Shown: positions 35,858 through 43,702 of the stretch, one piece after another
How the letters are laid out: each line of letters starts with the position of its first letter
Position numbering within the stretch: position 1 is the first letter of the stretch
Origin: AP-15 sp963772965
GTDB lineage: Bacteria > Pseudomonadota > Alphaproteobacteria > ATCC43930 > CGMCC-115725
Reading direction: 5' to 3'
Length of the DNA stretch: 64,000 nucleotides
NCBI GenBank assembly: GCA_963772965.1
Contig: CAVYZU010000013.1
Location: 124,001-188,000 of the forward strand
Made by a program: the position numbers and the translations under genes
Notes under the pieces: model-generated
The model's database searches: none
Seen by the model: only the letters and a program-made list of their open reading frames with translations
Told to the model about the DNA's origin: nothing

Positions 35858-37576
35858 ATGGAATACGATTACATCATCGTCGGCGGCGGCTCGGCCGGCT
35901 CGGTCATGGCCCATCGGCTGTCAGCGAAAACCGCCAACCAGGTCTTGCTGTGCGAGGCCGGCCAGGACACGCCGCACGGCAAGGTGCCGCCCGAAATCCT
36001 CGACAGTTACCCAGGTACAGCCTATTTCGACCCGCGCTTTCACTGGAGCGAGTTAAAGGTTCATACCGAAGTCATCTCGCACAACCGGCCCGAAATCGAC
36101 CGGCCGCCATTGCGCAAATACGAGCAGGCTCGAGTCATGGGCGGCGGCTCGTCGATCAACGGCCAGCTCGCCAATCGCGGCGCGCCAACCGATTACGACG
36201 AGTGGGAAGCGCGGGGTGCGGCCGGCTGGAACTGGAACGCGGTGCTGCCCTATTTCAAAAAAGTCGAACGCGACATGGATTTTGACGGGCCATGGCACGG
36301 CAAAGACGGCCGCATCCCCGTGCGGCGCATCTTTCCCGATATGTGGAACGGCCACGCCAAAGCGGTGGCAAAGGCGTTCGAGCAGGCCGGCTTCGAATTC
36401 ATCATCGACCAAAACGGCGAGTACAAGGACGGTTATTTCCCGATCACGATCTCCAATCTATACGACCGGCGGGTGTCGGCGGCGATTGGCTACCTCGATC
36501 CGGGGACCCGGCTGCGCTCGAATTTGACGATCTCGCCTTTAACCCAGGTGGCAGCGCTGCTGTTCGAGGGCACGCGCTGCATCGGGATCAAGGCATTGGT
36601 CGACGGCAACGAAACCGAGTTCCGCGTGAATTCAGGCCATGGCGAGGTCATCGTCTCCTCAGGCGCCATCCATTCGCCGGCACATTTGCTGCGATCAGGG
36701 ATTGGGCCGGCCGGGCATCTGCGTGATCTTGGCATCGATGTGGTCGCTAACGTTCCGGGTGTCGGCCAACGGCTGATGGATCACCCATCGGTGTCGGTGT
36801 CGTCGTTTATCAAGCCTGATTGCCGGCTCAACGGGATGACCCGCCGGCATATCCTGCTGGCGTTGCGCTATTCGTCGGGGATCGGCGAAGCGCCCGCGGG
36901 CGATATGTTTGTCGCCGGCGTCAGCAAATCCGCTTGGCATGCGGTCGGCGAACAGATCGCCTCGTTATTGGCGGCGGTCTACAAAACGTTTTCGGAGACC
37001 GGGCAGGTCAGGCTCGCCTCGCGCGACTGGCGGGCCGAACCAGTCGTCGAGTTCAACCTTCTTTCCGACCGGCGTGATCTCGAGCGGTTGATGGATGCGT
37101 TTCGCCGGCTCGGCGCGATGCAGATCAGCGCAGCGTTGAGCGAGGCGACCAGCGACCCGTTTCCGGCAAGCTACACCGAAAAGGTGCGCAAGATCGGCGT
37201 CGTCAATGCCAAGAACAAGCGCATCACCGACGTCATCGCAAAATTGCTCGACGGCCCGGCCTGGCTGCGCCGCATGGTCATCGAAAAGGTGATCGTCGAG
37301 GGTTACCGCTTTGACCAGCTGATGCACGACGACGAGGCGCTCGAGGATTTCATCCGCAAGGCCGCGATCGGGGTGTGGCACGCGACCTGCACCTGTCGCA
37401 TGGGTGCCGATGATGATCCGATGGCGGTCACCGACAATCAGGGCCGGGTGCGCGGGGTCGCCGGTTTGCGCGTCGTCGACGCGTCGTTGTTCCCGTGCGT
37501 GCCCTGCGCCAACACCAATTTTCCAACCCTGATGACCGCCGAAAAGATCGCCGACGCGATGGTCAGCGCGAATTGA
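35858..37576 (+). CDS. GMC-family FAD-dependent oxidoreductase
   Basis: A 572-residue glucose-methanol-choline oxidoreductase. The N-terminal FAD motif is IIVGGGSAGSVMAHRLS, followed by the GMC signature around ARVMGGGSSINGQLANRG and the second signature SGAIHSPAHLLRSGIGPAG. The active-site histidine lies in GVWHATCTCRMG, and the C-terminal NTNFPTLMTAEK gives the partner asparagine. It probably oxidises an alcohol to an aldehyde or acid. ATG 35858 has GGGAGGGAG ahead. A palindromic repeat lies between it and the following luciferase-like gene, so the two may not be co-transcribed. Confidence 0.93.
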   Translation: MEYDYIIVGGGSAGSVMAHRLSAKTANQVLLCEAGQDTPHGKVPPEILDSYPGTAYFDPRFHWSELKVHTEVISHNRPEIDRPPLRKYEQARVMGGGSSINGQLANRGAPTDYDEWEARGAAGWNWNAVLPYFKKVERDMDFDGPWHGKDGRIPVRRIFPDMWNGHAKAVAKAFEQAGFEFIIDQNGEYKDGYFPITISNLYDRRVSAAIGYLDPGTRLRSNLTISPLTQVAALLFEGTRCIGIKALVDGNETEFRVNSGHGEVIVSSGAIHSPAHLLRSGIGPAGHLRDLGIDVVANVPGVGQRLMDHPSVSVSSFIKPDCRLNGMTRRHILLALRYSSGIGEAPAGDMFVAGVSKSAWHAVGEQIASLLAAVYKTFSETGQVRLASRDWRAEPVVEFNLLSDRRDLERLMDAFRRLGAMQISAALSEATSDPFPASYTEKVRKIGVVNAKNKRITDVIAKLLDGPAWLRRMVIEKVIVEGYRFDQLMHDDEALEDFIRKAAIGVWHATCTCRMGADDDPMAVTDNQGRVRGVAGLRVVDASLFPCVPCANTNFPTLMTAEKIADAMVSAN

Positions 37577-37587
37577 GCATCAGTTGC

Positions 37588-37672
37588 GTCATTGCGAGGA
37601 GCGCAGCGACGAAGCAATCTTGATGGAATTACGGGTAGCGGCGCGAGATTGCTTCGCTTCGCTTGCAATGAC
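37588..37672. repeat. Dispersed palindromic repeat (GTCATTGCGAGGAGCG type)
   Basis: The left arm GTCATTGCGAGGAGCG... ends GAAGCAATCT (37588-37620); the right arm reads AGATTGCTTCGCTTCGCTTG then CAATGAC (37646-37672). The arms are inverted copies with a few differences and would form a long hairpin around a 25-base loop. This type of palindrome recurs in many alphaproteobacterial genomes. It fills the gap between the GMC gene and the next gene. Confidence 0.75.
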
Positions 37673-37712
37673 AGATACACAGCGGGTAACGACGAAAGAC
37701 TGGGAGGGGCAG

Positions 37713-38726
37713 ATGCGTTTCGGGATTTTTGACCATTTGGACGACAGCGGGCAACCGCTGAACCGGCATTTTGAAGACCGCTTGCAATTGATTGAGGCGT
37801 ACGATCGCGCCGGCTTCTACGGGTATCATCTGGCCGAGCACCACAACACGCCGCTCGGCTATGCGCCTTCGCCGAGTGTGTTTCTTGCCGCCGTGGCGCA
37901 GCGGACCCGGCAATTGAAGTTTGGGCCGATGGTCTACTTGTTGCCGCTGTACCACCCGCTGCGGCTGATCGACGAAATCTGCATGCTCGATCAGATGAGC
38001 GGCGGGCGCTTTCTGTACGGGGTGGGCCGTGGCATCTCGCCGATCGAAGTCGGTTTTTACGGCGTCGATTTTACGACTGGGACCAAGCAGTTCCGCGAGG
38101 CTTTCGAGGTGATCCGCCGCGGGCTGACCGAGGACCGGCTGACCTTTCACGGCGAATTCTACGATTTCGACAACGTGCCAATCGTCATGAAGCCGTTTCA
38201 GCAGCCACTGCCCGTGTGGTATGGGCTCGGCAACCCGGCGAGTGTCGCGTGGGCGGCGGCGAACGCCGCGAATACCGTGACGCGGCGGCCGCCCGAACAA
38301 GTCCGCGCGATCACCGACAGCTATCGTGTGGAGTGGAAAAAGCTGGGCCGCTCCGAGGCGAATTTGCCGCTGTTGGGGGTCAACCGCCACATCATCATCG
38401 CCGACACCGAGGCCGAGGCGCTCGACACCGCACGACGCGGTTATCCCGCATGGCGCGAGCACATGGGGCAGTTGTGGCACGAGTACGACGTGCCGTTCCC
38501 TCTTGAAGCGGCATTGCCCGAGGATTGGCAGGTCTTGCAACAACATGGCGACGCGATCGCCGGGACGCCTGAACAAGTGTGTGATTACATCGCGCGCGAG
38601 ATCGACGCGACCGGCGTCAACTATTATGTCTGCGACTTTGCGTTTGGCACGATCAGCCATGACGAGGCGATGCGCTCGATCGAGCTGTTCGCGCAGAAAG
38701 TCATGCCGGCTTTCGTCAACGCGTAA
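37713..38726 (+). CDS. LLM-class flavin-dependent oxidoreductase
   Basis: A 337-residue bacterial luciferase-like flavin monooxygenase. The beta-barrel is marked by MRFGIFDHLDDSGQPL, YGYHLAEHHNTPLGYAPS, LIDEICMLDQMSGGRFLYGV and a C-terminal helix near ELFAQKVMP. It should use reduced FMN supplied by a separate reductase, acting on an unknown substrate. Unlike the broken homologue at 9548-10505 it is intact. ATG 37713 with GGGAGGGG upstream is preferred over the longer open frame from 37584, which runs through the palindromic repeat. A dienelactone hydrolase gene follows 26 bases later. Confidence 0.9.
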   Translation: MRFGIFDHLDDSGQPLNRHFEDRLQLIEAYDRAGFYGYHLAEHHNTPLGYAPSPSVFLAAVAQRTRQLKFGPMVYLLPLYHPLRLIDEICMLDQMSGGRFLYGVGRGISPIEVGFYGVDFTTGTKQFREAFEVIRRGLTEDRLTFHGEFYDFDNVPIVMKPFQQPLPVWYGLGNPASVAWAAANAANTVTRRPPEQVRAITDSYRVEWKKLGRSEANLPLLGVNRHIIIADTEAEALDTARRGYPAWREHMGQLWHEYDVPFPLEAALPEDWQVLQQHGDAIAGTPEQVCDYIAREIDATGVNYYVCDFAFGTISHDEAMRSIELFAQKVMPAFVNA

Positions 38727-38752
38727 ACTTGCGAGTTCTAGAGGATAATCCA

Positions 38753-39418
38753 ATGGGTTTGATGACAGAATTTGCTCGCCCCGATGGCGTGGCGACGCGG
38801 GCGTATCTGGCGATGGCGGGGCATGGCCGGCCGGGGATCATTGTTATTCAGGAGTGGTGGGGCCTCAACGACCAGATCTGCGGCGTCGCCGATCGCTTTG
38901 CCCGCGCCGGCTACAACGCGTTGGCACCCGATCTTTATAAGGGACACGTGACCACCTCGCCGGACGAGGCCAACCATCTGATGACCGGGCTCGATTTCCC
39001 CGATGCGACGCACCAAGATCTGCGCGGTGCGGCAATGCGGCTCGAGGAGCAGAGCCCCAAAGTGGCGGTGATGGGCTTCTGCATGGGCGGAGCTCTGACG
39101 ATCGCTGCCGCGGTGCATGTCCACGAGGTCGATGCCGCGGTCTGCTTTTACGGCATCCCACCCAAGGATTTTGCCGACCCGGCCAAAATCCGGGTGCCGT
39201 TTCAGGGGCATTTCGCCAATGAGGACGATTGGTGCACGCCCGCGGCGGTCGACGAACTCGAAAGGACGATGAAAGCGGCGGGGGTCAAGAACGAGACCTA
39301 TCGCTACGATGCCGCCCACGCCTTCTTCAACGAGCGTAGCCCGGCCTATAACCTCGACGCCGCCAATCTCGCCTGGGAGCGCATGTCGGCGTTTCTCAAA
39401 GGTCAACTCGGGGAATAG
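38753..39418 (+). CDS. Dienelactone hydrolase family protein
   Basis: A 221-residue alpha/beta hydrolase of the dienelactone hydrolase group. The catalytic cysteine is C110 in MGFCMGGALTI, the conserved glutamate is in VIQEWWGLNDQI (E34), the acid is in FANEDDWCTP, and the histidine is in YDAAHAFFNE. Classical members open the lactone ring of dienelactone in chlorocatechol breakdown, but many chromosomal copies have other ester substrates. It follows the luciferase-like gene by 26 bases and may share its transcript. A second in-frame ATG sits at 38762; AGAGGAT fits the first better. Confidence 0.92.
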   Translation: MGLMTEFARPDGVATRAYLAMAGHGRPGIIVIQEWWGLNDQICGVADRFARAGYNALAPDLYKGHVTTSPDEANHLMTGLDFPDATHQDLRGAAMRLEEQSPKVAVMGFCMGGALTIAAAVHVHEVDAAVCFYGIPPKDFADPAKIRVPFQGHFANEDDWCTPAAVDELERTMKAAGVKNETYRYDAAHAFFNERSPAYNLDAANLAWERMSAFLKGQLGE

Positions 39419-39456
39419 GCGGCGCTTGTCCACGCCAGCGCGCCGGCGAGCGCCCT

Positions 39457-41166
39457 ATGTTTGACCGCAACCCGCCGAGCCAGAGCGAGATCGAGCGGTG
39501 GTTCCTTGCCAATCCCCCGGTGCCGCCGCGGACCTTCGAGTTTGCGCTGGTGCTGGGCGGCACCGTCTCGGCTGGCGCCTACACAGCGGGTGCGCTCGAT
39601 TTTCTGATCGAGGCGCTCGACAGCTGGACGCAACTGCGCGATGCCAACAACTCGGCCGCGCCCCGTCACAACGTCGTACTTCGAGTCATTACCGGAACCT
39701 CGGGCGGCGGGGTCTGCGCCGCGATCGCCGGGCGCTCCTTGGCGTTTGCGTTCGATCCGATCTCGCGCAGCACGCCGGTCGGTAGCGGACCGACCGGCAA
39801 TCCGTTTTATGATACCTGGATCAAGACGCTGACCCTCGACCGCTTTCTCGACACCAGCGATATTGGGAAGGAGGTCACCTCGCTGCTGAATGGCGCCGCC
39901 ATCGACGCCGGCGCACGCAACATTGTCGAATTTTCCGGCAAGGGGCCGCAGCGGCGGTCATGGGTCGCCACCCCGTTGCGGGTCATCCTGACCTTGACCA
40001 ATCTGCGTGGAGTGCCGTTCCGGCTCGATTTCGACGCGGGACGCAGCGAGAGCTATGTCGACCACGCCGACTATATCCGCTATGCGCTGGTCTATCCGAA
40101 CCAGCCGATCCAGGACTTCCGTCCGGACGAGCTGGTTTTGGGTTTTGATGGCGAACGCCTACCGCAAGCGAGTACCTGGGACGAATTCAGCCAGTCTGCG
40201 CGTGCGACGGCGGCCTTTCCCGCGGGCTTTCCGCCGCGCGCGTTGGTGCGGCCAACGGCGCAATACCGCTATCGGGTGGTGCTGCGCGCCCCGACCGACC
40301 CCGCCGCGGCGCTGACCGCGGAGCCGTCTTATTCGGTGCTGGTGCCCGATTGGCCGGCGCTGATCCCGAACGGCGCCAATGACGTACCCGATGACTACCA
40401 TTTCCTGGCGGTCGATGGCGGCACGACCGACAACGAGCCGATCGAATTGGCCCGAACCGCGCTATGCGGCATCAACGGCAGCAATCCGCGCGACGCGCAC
40501 GAGGCCAACCGCGCCGTCCTGTTGATCGACCCGTTCGCCGGCAAGAACCAGCTGGGGCCGGCGGGGATGACGAGTTTTGTCCAGATTCTCGGCGCTATTT
40601 CCAATGCGGTCATCCAGCAGACCCGCTACGATTCCCGCGATCTGGTGCTCGCCGCCGACGAGCGGGTGTTCAGCCGTTTTATGCTGACCCCGCAACTTGG
40701 GACCAAGCTTGGCGACAAGGCGATCGCGAGCGCCGGGCTTGGCGCGTTTATCGGTTTCGCGTGCCCGGATTTCATGCGCTATGATTATTTGCTCGGGCGC
40801 AAGAACTCCCAGGATTTTCTGCGTAATTCATTTTTGTTGGCGGGCGACAACCCATTGTTCAGCGCCTGGACCGACGACCAGCGGCAAGCATTCCGCACAT
40901 CGGGCAATTTTCTGCCGATTATCCCGCTGGTCGGGCCATGTGCCGTCGACGAGACGCTCGATCCGTGGCCGAAGGGTAAGCTCAACCCCGAATCTTATCG
41001 CGACCCGATCGAAAAGCGCTTTCGCGCGATCTTTGAGACCGAGCTGTCGGGCAGTCCGCTGCGCGCGGTGCTCGGCTTGATCGCCGCACACGCGGCTCAG
41101 GGCTCGTTCACCGATTATCTGATCGGCATGATGAACAAGTACCTGGCGGAAGCCGGCCTCGACTGA
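39457..41166 (+). CDS. Patatin-like phospholipase family protein
   Basis: A 569-residue protein with a patatin lipase fold. The oxyanion-hole loop is LVLGGTVSAGAYTAGALDFL, the nucleophile is S82 in ITGTSGGGVCAAIAG (GxSxG), and the catalytic Asp is in LAVDGGTTDNEPIE near residue 317. The C-terminal 200 residues beyond the patatin core have no motif I recognise. No signal peptide or membrane helix is evident, so it is probably cytoplasmic or membrane-associated, acting on phospholipids or acyl esters. It begins 38 bases after the dienelactone hydrolase gene. No clear ribosome site precedes ATG 39457. Confidence 0.88.
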   Translation: MFDRNPPSQSEIERWFLANPPVPPRTFEFALVLGGTVSAGAYTAGALDFLIEALDSWTQLRDANNSAAPRHNVVLRVITGTSGGGVCAAIAGRSLAFAFDPISRSTPVGSGPTGNPFYDTWIKTLTLDRFLDTSDIGKEVTSLLNGAAIDAGARNIVEFSGKGPQRRSWVATPLRVILTLTNLRGVPFRLDFDAGRSESYVDHADYIRYALVYPNQPIQDFRPDELVLGFDGERLPQASTWDEFSQSARATAAFPAGFPPRALVRPTAQYRYRVVLRAPTDPAAALTAEPSYSVLVPDWPALIPNGANDVPDDYHFLAVDGGTTDNEPIELARTALCGINGSNPRDAHEANRAVLLIDPFAGKNQLGPAGMTSFVQILGAISNAVIQQTRYDSRDLVLAADERVFSRFMLTPQLGTKLGDKAIASAGLGAFIGFACPDFMRYDYLLGRKNSQDFLRNSFLLAGDNPLFSAWTDDQRQAFRTSGNFLPIIPLVGPCAVDETLDPWPKGKLNPESYRDPIEKRFRAIFETELSGSPLRAVLGLIAAHAAQGSFTDYLIGMMNKYLAEAGLD

Positions 41167-41357
41167 AATCGGCCTGCGATCCTGTGAGGAGCGAAGATCA
41201 ACGGTCGACCGCACCGGTGGTCTGATGTCTGGCGTCAACAAAGCGTCCACAAAAAATATTGACCGCCGCGCCCGATCGATTAACGTTACTTGTGAAATCG
41301 GCGGCATAGATATTCAACCGAGGGAGTTGAATACGCCGGCCGTGAACAGGAACGGGG

Positions 41358-42143
41358 ATGGCCGGCCCGATTTTCGCAAGCCCCTTCTTCGGGCGAGTGC
41401 GAGAAAGCCTCGTCACCGCGATACCTGCGTCAAAATTGCGTCGCGGGGGCAGATGGAGGGACGGGCTCGGCACTATTCTTCATCTCGGCTGCTTCGCAAT
41501 GGTCGGCATTTTGACGGTCTATGCTTTCTTCGGCATCGCTGTCGATTTTCTCCCGCACCCAACAGACAAGATTCCCTCCGCCGAAAGAGCGCGCTATCGT
41601 GGGGGTGAGGTGAGGGATTCTGCTTCATTGACGGCGGCGGCGCCCGTCCCCATGGGTGGTGCGCCCCCGCCCCAATCGACGCGAGCTGGCGCGCCTATGC
41701 AATCCGCGCAACTGGCGCAATTGGCGGCGATTGCTCCCGCCTTTCTCGGCGGACCCGAATTGCGCAGTGGGCGTGCGAGTCAAGATCCAGAGCGGAAAAG
41801 CTTTGGAACTGCCACGTCGGAAACCGTATCCGGTCCGGTAACCGAAATCCGCGACGCGATGACATGGGTCATCGGCGGTCAGATCGTTTATTTGTGGGGC
41901 ATCCGCTCGGATTCGCGGACTCCGGCGCCCGCTCTGGCCCGGTTCGCAGACAAGGTAAAGGCCGAGGGTCCGATCAGCTGCCGCAAACCGGCGCACAGCA
42001 CTCGTTATCGCTGTCTGACGGCAAGCCATGAAGACGTTGCGGAGATGGCGCTTCTCTCCGGTGTCGCACTGGTGGCCAACGGCGCGCCTGTTGCCTACAG
42101 GGCGGCCGCAGCGCTCACACACGGGAACGGCTCAAGACATTAG
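41358..42143 (+). CDS. Single-span membrane protein with a degenerate nuclease-like domain
   Basis: A 261-residue protein of uncertain function. One membrane helix is at about residues 41-60 (LHLGCFAMVGILTVYAFFGI), preceded by many Arg/Lys residues, so the rest should be periplasmic. A Pro/Ala-rich linker follows. The last 100 residues (VTEIRDAMTWVIGGQIVYLW, then GIRSDSRTPAPALARFADKV and YRCLTASHEDVAEMALLSGV) resemble the staphylococcal-nuclease (SNase) fold, but the usual catalytic Asp/Arg/Glu residues are not evident. It may bind rather than cut. The start is not certain; the frame opens at ATG 41358. It is followed by a secreted SYLF protein gene. Treat the SNase likeness as tentative. Confidence 0.6.
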   Translation: MAGPIFASPFFGRVRESLVTAIPASKLRRGGRWRDGLGTILHLGCFAMVGILTVYAFFGIAVDFLPHPTDKIPSAERARYRGGEVRDSASLTAAAPVPMGGAPPPQSTRAGAPMQSAQLAQLAAIAPAFLGGPELRSGRASQDPERKSFGTATSETVSGPVTEIRDAMTWVIGGQIVYLWGIRSDSRTPAPALARFADKVKAEGPISCRKPAHSTRYRCLTASHEDVAEMALLSGVALVANGAPVAYRAAAALTHGNGSRH

Positions 42144-42266
42144 ACTGGGCGCAGCCGAACGGCCCCAGTATGCGCGGCCAGTCCTAGGCCGGCGAACTCA
42201 CGGAACCGGCCCTTTCTGCGATCCGTTGAAACCGCAGAACGAAGCAATCGAGAAAGGGCTTTCCTT

Positions 42267-42974
42267 ATGATCAAGCAAGTCGGCGCTGCCGTGATCGCAG
42301 CTTCTTTGGGTATCGCGATCAACGGCGCCCAGGCGCAAACTTATAATCAGGCCGCTCCCGGCAACGCGGCGACGCAGCAACCGGCGGCGCACCGCACCGG
42401 CGCCCTGGAACTCGTCAGGGACGCCGCGAATACATTGCAGCAATTCAAGCGCAATCCGGATTTCGACAAACTCCTGCGCCAGGCTCAGGGCATTTTCATC
42501 ATTCCGACCCTGGTCCGCGGGTCGTTTGTGGTCGGCGGACAAGGCGGTCAGGGCGTCCTGCTGGTGCGCCGCCAGGATGGCCAGTGGAGCGATCCGGCTT
42601 TTTATACCCTCGGTTCGATCTCGATCGGCTGGCAGGCGGGTGGCGCCGCGGGCCCGATGGCCTTTTTGCTAATGACGCCGAAGGCGGTGGCCGACTTCAC
42701 GCAAAACAACAATTTCTCCCTGAACGGTAACGCCAAACTGACGATCGTGAACTGGTCGGGGCAGGCACAGGGCTCGATCGGCAAGGGCGACATCATCGTC
42801 TGGTCGAACCTGAAGGGGCTCGAAGGCGGCCTCAACATCAATGGCACCGACATCGTGCAGGACAAGGCTCAGGATCGCGCCTTTTACGGTCGCCCGGTCG
42901 ATGCGATGCAGATCATTTCGGGCCAAGTCGCCAACCCGCGCGCCGACATCCTTAAGAACGAACTCGCCGGCTAA
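42267..42974 (+). CDS. Secreted SYLF-domain (Ysc84-like) lipid-binding protein
   Basis: A 235-residue exported protein. The signal peptide is VGAAVIAASLGIAINGAQA with cleavage after AQA (about residue 23). The mature part is the SYLF/DUF500 domain that binds phospholipids: FDKLLRQAQGIFIIPTLVRG, GGQGGQGVLLVRRQDGQWSD, PAFYTLGSISIGWQAGGAAG, and GKGDIIVWSNLKGLEGGLNI. Bacterial members lie in the periplasm and are thought to act in envelope or lipid homeostasis. It starts at ATG 42267 with GAAAGGG upstream. It converges with the HEPN/MNT pair. Confidence 0.9.
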   Translation: MIKQVGAAVIAASLGIAINGAQAQTYNQAAPGNAATQQPAAHRTGALELVRDAANTLQQFKRNPDFDKLLRQAQGIFIIPTLVRGSFVVGGQGGQGVLLVRRQDGQWSDPAFYTLGSISIGWQAGGAAGPMAFLLMTPKAVADFTQNNNFSLNGNAKLTIVNWSGQAQGSIGKGDIIVWSNLKGLEGGLNINGTDIVQDKAQDRAFYGRPVDAMQIISGQVANPRADILKNELAG

Positions 42975-42999
42975 GGAAACTCGTCTCCTTCCGGTACTC

Positions 43000-43398
43000 T
43001 TACACGGCGAACCGAGCTCGCAACACGGCCAACCAGCGGTGCAGCAGCGCGGCATGCGCGGCGAGCCGCTCTGCGATCTCGGCGCCGATCTCGCCCCGAT
43101 ACATATGGATCGCGAGGTTGCGGTCGCGACCGATGCCGATCGCAGCCACCGCATCCTCGTCCGACAGCCAGCCGAGCCGCCGTGACGCACGGATCGTCGC
43201 GTTCGGCGAAGCGACCTCGATCCCCTCGCGCTCGGCAAGCAAATGCTGACAGGCTTTCCAGACCGCCTCGAATGTATAGATCAGGCGCAGGATCGCGCCG
43301 TCACGCTCAACCATTGTCCGATCAGCCTTTTCGGCGACCTCCTCCAAGGTAGTGAGCGCCATCGCGGCCTCGTCGAGTCTACGCTCTAGTCCCGCCAT
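43000..43398 (-). CDS. HEPN-family toxin, HepT/HI0074-like
   Basis: A 132-residue all-helical HEPN protein of the HI0074 (nucleotidyltransferase substrate-binding) group. The RX4HXY motif of the HepT RNase toxins is R93-NLAI-H98-M-Y100 (GRDRNLAIHMY). In MntA-HepT type VII systems the tyrosine of this motif is AMPylated by the partner to silence the toxin. The gene overlaps the partner nucleotidyltransferase gene by 13 bases, antitoxin first. It is the last gene behind uvrA. HEPN proteins of this group are usually toxins; no activity has been shown here. Alternative: part of a domesticated, non-toxic module. Confidence 0.85.
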   Translation of the reverse strand: MAGLERRLDEAAMALTTLEEVAEKADRTMVERDGAILRLIYTFEAVWKACQHLLAEREGIEVASPNATIRASRRLGWLSDEDAVAAIGIGRDRNLAIHMYRGEIGAEIAERLAAHAALLHRWLAVLRARFAV

Positions 43399-43688
43399 TT
43401 GACGCCTTCGCGGTGGACTTCGTCGACGAGTGCGAGAGCGGCATGCCGCAGATCGACGAGATCGACATCGTACGGGATCATGCTGTCTTCGATATCGGCT
43501 TCAAGCTCGGCAAAAAAGCCGGGCGATAGATCGTCGCGCGGCAGGATCGCAATATCGATGTCGCTGTGCTGACGCGGCTGACCGCGGGCGCACGAGCCGA
43601 ACAGCCACACTGCGGCGTCATGCTCGCCGAGCGCCGCCAGCACCATCCGCCGCAACTCCTCGATCGCCCGGGCGCGGGTCGGGTTCAC
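43386..43688 (-). CDS. Minimal nucleotidyltransferase antitoxin, MntA-like
   Basis: A 100-residue MNT-fold protein. The nucleotidyltransferase signature GSxxxG(x)nDxD is seen as LFGSCARGQPRQHSDIDIAI (G31-S32 and D43-D45), with a third acidic residue in PYDVDLVDL. It lacks other domains, so it is the minimal form that pairs with HEPN toxins and attaches AMP to them. The start is GTG 43688, only 14 bases after the uvrA stop, so it can be co-transcribed with uvrA; the frame is open further upstream into uvrA sequence. Its stop overlaps the HEPN gene. Confidence 0.85.
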   Translation of the reverse strand: MNPTRARAIEELRRMVLAALGEHDAAVWLFGSCARGQPRQHSDIDIAILPRDDLSPGFFAELEADIEDSMIPYDVDLVDLRHAALALVDEVHREGVKWRD

Positions 43689-43702
43689 ATCGGCCCGTTG
43701 CC

